Source of the DNA: Hysterium pulicare CBS 123377
Taxonomy: Eukaryota > Ascomycota > Dothideomycetes > Hysteriales > Hysteriaceae
NCBI GenBank assembly: GCA_000467715.1
Contig: AJFK01000781.1
Location: 62,001 to 126,000, forward strand
DNA: 64,000 bases
Direction of reading: 5' to 3'
Of this stretch, positions 57,445 through 64,000 are shown in pieces. Position 1 is the first letter of the stretch; the number at the start of each line of letters is the position of its first letter. The position numbers and the translations under genes are program-made. Under the pieces are notes generated by a model, which saw only the letters and a list, made by a program, of their open reading frames with translations, was not told where the DNA came from and did no database searches.

Positions 57445-60400
57445 ATGGATATCATAGCTCGAATGGTATCGAATGCAATGGGACGGAAACGTCCCATTGT
57501 TCAGGTTGCGTCTGAAGATGACGAGCCTGCTCTGGAATCTATCGATTCCGGAACTACATCGCGTCCGCCTCTGGCACTTGTACACGATACAGCGGCGCGA
57601 ACCAATCAATCTCCTCCCAACAAGAAAAGACGGGTCGAGAGACGTGGGCTGAAATGTGTCGAGAGTATGATCCTTCTCAATGATCTAGCAAGGGTATTGT
57701 TGCTACATTAGGGCATATGCTTACTAACAAGTTCTAGTCCCATACAAACCGCAAATTCCGAAAAGCGAAGTAAACGTTAATTATGTCGATTTGACAAATA
57801 CGATCCCAGCCAACACTACGAGACGAAGAATACCCTCATCTACACTAAACCAGAATGTTCATCAAGCTATGGCCGGACATATGCCAACTTGGAAGAGGAT
57901 TGGCCTGGAATTGAAGGACTCCGAAGAGGGAAGTCGTGATTCATTGCGTGGTTCAAGACCTCGGTGGAGCCAGCGGTTCCACACCTCTGCAAGATATAGC
58001 TCAGGGCGGGGCGAAGACTTACCTGGGTATATCCAAAGAGGAGAAATCAACGAGACCCGCGATGAAAGTCAACCAGACGCCGGAAGAAATGTGTCTCACA
58101 AGGAATCTTCGTCCCCTCCACGAAGAAGCAGCGAGGACACTTTCGCGATTTTTAACCCGGATACCCACGAGATACCAGTGCATAAAGCTTGTACACGACC
58201 TCAACGACGCGCCCACAGAGTGTCGTACATCGAAACTCGACTGAGTGACATGGCAGAAGTTTCGAGTGATGAATTAGCAGAGGTTGGTAGTAACTGCTCC
58301 GAATCGGACTTTGAAGCAACCAATTCAGATCATCTTGAAGACGACCAAGAGCTCAGTGACTTTGAGGAAAATCTTGATCTTTCGGAAACATCCGACTTAC
58401 CTGATCTGGATGACATTGATATCCAAGAATACGACGAGTTTTCCGATCTTGCAGAAGAGGCCCAGCCAAAGAAAAAAGATGCCAAGAAGACGGCTTTGGC
58501 AGTCCCGAGGACGAGTTCGAAGAAAGACAGGACCATCGACGAAAGCCTCCCTCCACTGTCAAACATCGAAGACATCTTCCTCGATATTACTGCCAAAGCA
58601 CTTGACTTGGGGTTTGAACATATGATTAGAAATCGGAAAGGGCGCCAGATCAATGTAGCTACGATGTGCTCGGGTACTGAAGCGCCACTGCTATCGCTAC
58701 AATTGGTCTCACAAGGTAACATGAATTTTTCGCGTCTACAAGTTGATTGAAAGGCTGACACGTTCGCTAGCACTTGTGAAACTAGGGAAAGATCCTATCA
58801 ATATCAATCATCGTTTTAGTGCTGAGATTGAGGCTTTCAAGCAAGCATATATTGAGAGAAACTTTGACGTCAAAGTCATCTTTAGAGATATTCGCGAGTT
58901 CCTGGAAGAGGAAACGAAGAGTTCTGGAGCGTAAGTTTTCGTTGTTTAGTCGTAGTGCGCTGCTAATATCGGATTCTGCAGCACCACTGTGTATGGCGCC
59001 AAGGTTCCAGTGCCTGGCAATCTTGATCTTTTGGTTGCGGGGTTTTCCTGTGTGGACAGATCGAATTTGAATAATCACAAAAAACAGGTAGATGAAGAAG
59101 GGGAAACTAGCGATACCTTCGACTCCATAAAGTCATATGCTGACATCTGGCGACCCTCCATAATCATCCTTGAAAACGTCAAAGGCGAGAAAGGTGATTG
59201 GAAAGATTATTGTGAAAAATATAACGCTATCGGATACGAAGCCACCTGGATGTGGTGCGACACTAAGAACTATTACCTCCCACAGACAAGGGTAAGAGGA
59301 TATATGATCTGCATTGAGAAGAGCCACTACGGAACGAAAGTGAATCTTGCCATGGAGAAGTGGCAGAAGGTCATGGTGGATCTCCGACGGCAATGTAGCA
59401 GTCCATATGGAGCATTCCTCCCGGAGGACACTCCCAATCATCACGTTAATCTGAACACGCGAAACCATCAGGTGTCCTGGGATGCTTGCAGAGGGAGACA
59501 TGAGAAGTACCGATCGGAACTCAAACTGGGAAACAAAAGGCCGATGACCTTGTGGTCCGAGAGCGGACTGTGCAAACCTCCCGATTATGCGAACAAGCAT
59601 TTCATAAAGAAGACATCAGAGCGAGTGAAAGACTTCCTGGACATTGCTTTGTTGCGTAACGCTCTTCCGTTTATGGGAGAATTTGATTCTCAATATTCAA
59701 TGTATGTTTCTCTATCCCCGGTTTTGCTATCGCACTAATTAAATGTAGGCGGATCTGGAATTCCTCACAGAATATCGACCGCGAAACAGATACAATCCCG
59801 TTCGGCCTTTCTCCTTGTATCACCCCGACCGGCATTCCATACATGACTGACAGAGGAGGACCATGTAGTGGTTCCGATCTCCTCATCCTTCAAGGTCTTC
59901 CTATTGATAAGATATCATTTACAAGAGAGAGTCAGAAAGATCTGCAAAATCTAGCTGGTAATGCTATGTCTACTACCGTTGTTGGTTGTGCTATTCTTGC
60001 AGCACTGCTATCTGGGCAACAAGCAATTCTCAATCACGAAGCAGGAATATCCGAGACGGACGTATCAAGCGAATTGTCTTCACACGAGGTTTCACTAATC
60101 GAACAACACGAATCGAAAGAACGAACATTGTCCTCGTTGAATAAGCAAAAACTGAATCTGGAAAAGTTTCTGCAAGATGCAAACAAGAGTTCGCGACAGT
60201 GTTATTGCGAAGGCCAGCGAGAAATTTCGAGAAACCCTATACAGGAATGCAGAGACTGCAAGCATACTACCTGTCTCAGATGCGGAGGAAATCCTCTCCA
60301 CCACTACGACAGCCCTCGTGTTTTCAAGGAAGACCGTCTATCACCTCAAGAGTTTGAGACATATTATAGATCACTACTACCATCGATACTTAATTTCCGC

Positions 60401-63400
60401 TCTTTCCCAGATCTAAACCAGCTTACTGGCAGAAATGCCACAGGTGAACCAATTGACCTTTGGGAAGATTTCCGAGCGAGAGTAGCTAACGCTACTGTCG
60501 GGAACCTCTGTATCGACCGATTTGAGAGATCAGAAGTCTGGAAAATCATCTACGAATCTTCATCGGCTAGCTTGGTGCTTCAGATGAGCGATCGACCCCA
60601 ATGGCTACTCTATGCTAAGTCGCCTGCGTCTTTACCAGGCGATAGCCCCTTACGCAAATTACTAGAACGACCAGTTGCGCGCGCATACCTCGAAGACTCG
60701 TTTCTCGAGAGTTCATGGGAAGTGTTTCTCCCTAGTCCGAAGCGATTCCAAGTCAGAATTTTGGGTTCGCAAGAAAGAGTCAGCTCGTGGCGAGCTCGCA
60801 TCGGCCTTGTAGACTTTAAAGAGGAGACACAGTCGCGAAGCCTTTCCATGGAGGTTGCACCCAAGGATAAGATGTGTCTACTCGCTGACATTTCTGGATC
60901 CTACACGCTCCTGCCGAACTGTGCAACTGCTAAGCAGAGCCTTTACCAAAAGATCGGCGAACAAAAGGCCCGAAATGAGCGAGATTCTCTATATTTGTTC
61001 TTAGACCAAGAGCTGCTCGGTGATAGTACCAAAAGTCGTTTCATTTTCAGCAAGAACCACCGTCGATTGCGATACGGAGAAAATCGGGATGTGCTCGCCA
61101 GTTTGGATGCATCGTGGCAGCCGTGGAATAGTAATGACGAGGGTGTAGCTGAAGCCACTGTTGACGGATCTTGGGTACCTCTCCGTGATACGTCTACTAA
61201 GCTTGTCGCCGACGATGCAACTATTCTCATACGCACACCATCAAGAGCGCCAGACATAACGCTCTCTGGCGATGAGTGCTCATCAGCAGTTACCGTTCTC
61301 GAATGCGAATTTAACTCTCATACCAATGTCGACAAGTTTTGGCATTCGGGACAGCAGGTTGGGCCGGAGAATAGACTGTTCTTCTCATCGTTCTCATGGG
61401 CTCTCGAACCTGGGAGACAGTTACCCTTGCTAAATCAGTGGCAAGTTATGAGGTATGATCTGGATACTCAATGCCAAATATGCGGCCCCAAGCCCCCTCG
61501 TATCATTTGGAACGTCGTCGAGAAAGCGCACAAAGCGTCAGCAACTGCATATGAAGACAGCAAAGAAGCAGTAGCCTTTGAAAGGGCGCTGAAAAACCGA
61601 CCGCGAATATTCATTTTACGTGCTACTGTTAATCCAAATGATGCGAGTCCGAACACTAGGGTGCAGATTGGCATAAACTTTGCATCTCTCGCTCAACGTG
61701 CTCTTGCTAGATTGAGTAAGGCTAGTAAGCCTAACTCGGTGTCCTTCAGGCTTCTAACAGACCACATGGAACCCGCTCGCGAGCCTTTTGAGAAATTCAA
61801 GCTTAAAAGCAATTCAGAAGATAAGCCATACGGCGGACCCTTGAAAATGGCATACGAATTGGGTGATGAGCAGAAACGTTCTTTGTCTTGGATGCGCAGC
61901 CAGGAAGCAGCAAACGCACGCCCATTTATTCATTTTGAGGTCGAGGAGGCGATTCTTCCTAAAATGGGTTGGCGAGCAGAGGCACGCGCCGAGTCTCACG
62001 TTACGATCAAAGGCGGAGTTCTCGCGGACCTTCCATCCTTTGGAAAGACTGTGACAACAATCGCTCTGGTGCAGGCGGAGTATGAAGAGAAGAGCTCGGA
62101 CATGATCATTCGCGAAATTCGGCTTTCTGAGTCGTATCGACCTGGCTTGATCGACATCGCTGCTACTCTTGTGATATGTCCTTTACATATCACCAGGCAA
62201 TGGCTGGACGAATTCGGGAAGTTCCTTGGGGAAGAGTGCTACAATGAATCGAATATTTTGCTCATCGATAATCCCAGCGCTTTGCAAAAACTAAAGATAC
62301 AAGACTTCATCGACGCCCGGATTATAATTGTCTCATGGAGAATACTGTTACATGATATGTATATCTCTCAGTTGGCTCATTTTGTGGCTATGCCCGAACC
62401 TGCCGAACGAAAAGGTCGTGCTTTTGATGCCTGGTTGGAATATGCTGTCGATCTTGTACCTGAGCAAATCCAAGAACTGAAATGCTGGGGACCTGCAAGC
62501 TTCGAGCAAAGCATCCCTGGCAAAGTCCAGACTCGCCTCAACCAGCCCGATTTTCAAGCAGTAGTCCCGCTTAAAAGATATCGGGGAAAGGAGTACGCAG
62601 CCAAAAAAAGCCAAAAGACGACAACTAAAGGCAAAGCGGGCAGCAAACTGGCAAAGGGGTCGACCAGCCATCCAAATAATGAATCGTCGGATGCCGAAGT
62701 AGAAGACTGGACGTCTTACGGGATGCCTTTGATTCAGTTGTTTCGATACAATCGAATGGTTGTCGATGAATACACATATCTATATCAGAAAGATAAAGAT
62801 AATTATGCGGCCTATGCATCGATCAAGAACCTACAAGCTCACAAGAAGTGGGTACTATCGGGCACTCCAGCTTTAGCCGATTTTTCTGATGTGAACCAAA
62901 TTGCATCATTTTTAGGCATATCTTTAGGCGCTGACTCCTTGGCTGGTGGAATGTTCACCCCGGAAAACCAGAAAAGAATATACTCCGACCAGACCGAGAC
63001 CGAAAAGTTCCTATCCTACAGCGAAAAGAGGTCCTACCAATGGCACGAAGCAAGGCACCGTCTCGCTCAACGATGGCTAGACCAATTCGCTCGTCAGAAC
63101 GTCCCCGTATTGACGGACATTGAGTGTCGCGAGATAATGCAACCCATTAAACTCGGCCCAGCTCATCAAGCGGTCTACCTTGAGCAATCGCAGCACCTGA
63201 ACTCGCAAGACATGCTGTTGAAGAAGCCCCAGTCTGAATCCGATCGCGCTAATCGCATGAAGATAAGCTTAGCAGGCGCCTCCACCCCGGAAGATGCTTT
63301 GATAAGATGCTCATTATCATTCAACAGAAAAGAGGGCGAATCAGAATTTGAGAATCTCCTATCAACCCGTCGAAAACATGTCGTGGAAGTGCGTTCGCAG

Positions 63401-64000
63401 TTGCTAGGCATGGCAATCGAAGCAGAGAGTCTCAGTCAACAAAGCCACAAACCTGACGGTTACTACAGCACCTATAGAAACGATGTGGCATCCAAGAACT
63501 ACGTTCAAGATTTCGAGACAAGCTCAATGCTTAGGCATATCATCAGTCAAGCTAGACAGAAAGCGGCAGAGAAAAAGCCTGGCAAACCTCTCCAAGAAAA
63601 GGCCAGAGGTAAAAAGCTCAAAGACCTTCAAGTGGAAATGGGTACCTTATCTCGAGAACTAGAGTTACGTGATCAATCGCTCAGATTTTTTGAAGCGGTC
63701 GAACGCGTGTACAATTCCTCATCTTCTGGTTCTTCGGATTCCGACTCAAACTTTTGTAGCTCTTCTTCATGTGAAGGAGAGCCTACGAACGGTTCAAGGC
63801 TTTTCCTCTCACAGCGTTGCGGTCATTTTGTCTGCCAGGAGTGCTTGAATGATACTGTAGACGACGGAACGTGTGTGCACCCTCATTGCAAGATTGGCGC
63901 ACAGCCCTACGATCTTCTGCCGGTTGACAAACTCGGGAAGAAAGATGAGTCATCCAGGGAAAGCAGCCATGGACAAAAGCTCGATGCAATGATTGATCTC
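57445..64000 (+). CDS. DNMT5-type DNA methyltransferase with SNF2 ATPase and RING (3' end missing)
   Basis: Exons 57445-57664, 57738-58715, 58771-58930, 58982-59701 and 59749 to the window end: 2110 codons, still open. Residues 1-370 are acidic, disordered and show no obvious chromodomain. The C5-cytosine methyltransferase (about 375-780) has motif I VATMCSGTEAP, motif IV GFSCVDRS with catalytic Cys476, motif VI ENV (E517), motif VIII QTRVR (Q554) and motif X GNAM (G763). A six-Cys cluster follows (60200-60283). The Rad5-like SNF2 domain has GGVLADLPSFGKT (K1459), a DEYT box (D1699, usual DEAH) and VLSGTPAL. An inserted RING-type set (63755-63889) comes just before the cut. This order is that of DNMT5, an ATP-dependent maintenance methylase for hemimethylated CG in Cryptococcus. 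The helicase C-terminal lobe should lie beyond 64000. Confidence 0.92.

Noticed and set aside
57132-57515. 127-codon ORF overlapping the start of the DNMT5-type gene
   Set aside because: Runs in a different frame through the true first exon and has no family features.

Overview
The window looks like a euchromatic, gene-dense piece of a filamentous ascomycete (Pezizomycotina) nuclear genome. Most introns are short (46-120 bp) with GT..AG ends and CTAAC/CTRAC-like branch points. The gene set is typical of the group: an ENA-type sodium P-type ATPase, a Swi5/Ace2-like zinc-finger factor, fungal FUSC transporters, a SAGA Spt3, a microsomal-type P450 and allantoin catabolism. Neighbouring genes are functionally unrelated and lie on both strands. 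I see no transposon, LTR element, rRNA, tRNA or CRISPR array. The class cannot be fixed from the sequence; a DNMT5-type methyltransferase is compatible with several Pezizomycotina lineages.

Layout. 1-15 kb: 3' part of succinyl-CoA:3-ketoacid CoA-transferase, an ERGIC-53/Emp47-type cargo lectin (-), a TPR protein (-), an ENA-type Na+ P-ATPase (+, 6 exons), a membrane RING-H2 E3 (+, 3 exons) and a TBC RabGAP (+). 15-23 kb: a 4.9-kb gene-poor block leading to a Gln-rich nuclear-type protein, then 1.8 kb of non-coding DNA. 23-32 kb: cytochrome P450 (-), Swi5/Ace2-like factor (-), ubiquitin-eS31 (S27a) fusion (+) and allantoinase (-). 33-41 kb: Bles03/DUF1917 protein (-), DNA primase small subunit (+), diphthine synthase DPH5 (-), SPT3 (+) and ribosomal protein L19 (-). 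41-50 kb: a 1033-aa two-module FUSC/ArAE transporter (-), two hypothetical proteins (+) and a KxDL (BLOC-1-related) protein (-). 50-57 kb: a GC-rich gene-free block, SEC18/NSF (-) and a 2H phosphoesterase (-). 57.4-64 kb: the first 2110 codons of a DNMT5-type protein (+), cut by the window end.

The most notable item is the DNMT5-type gene. It fuses a C5-cytosine methyltransferase whose motifs are all present in recognisable form, an extra Cys cluster, a Rad5-like SNF2 ATPase and a RING finger. Its promoter carries an E2F/MBF-like GCGCCAAA and a TTTCGCG box. Three CGCGT cores precede the primase gene, so both replication-linked genes may share S-phase control. Other points of interest: four GATA (AreA/NIT2) sites upstream of allantoinase; three PacC-type GCCAAG boxes upstream of the sodium pump; an RPL19 start codon split by an intron (AT|G); a GC-AG intron in SEC18; and an alternative first exon embedded in SPT3 intron 1.

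Gene models were assembled by hand from reading frames, splice signals and remembered family sequences. Exon edges are given as read and are not backed by RNA data.
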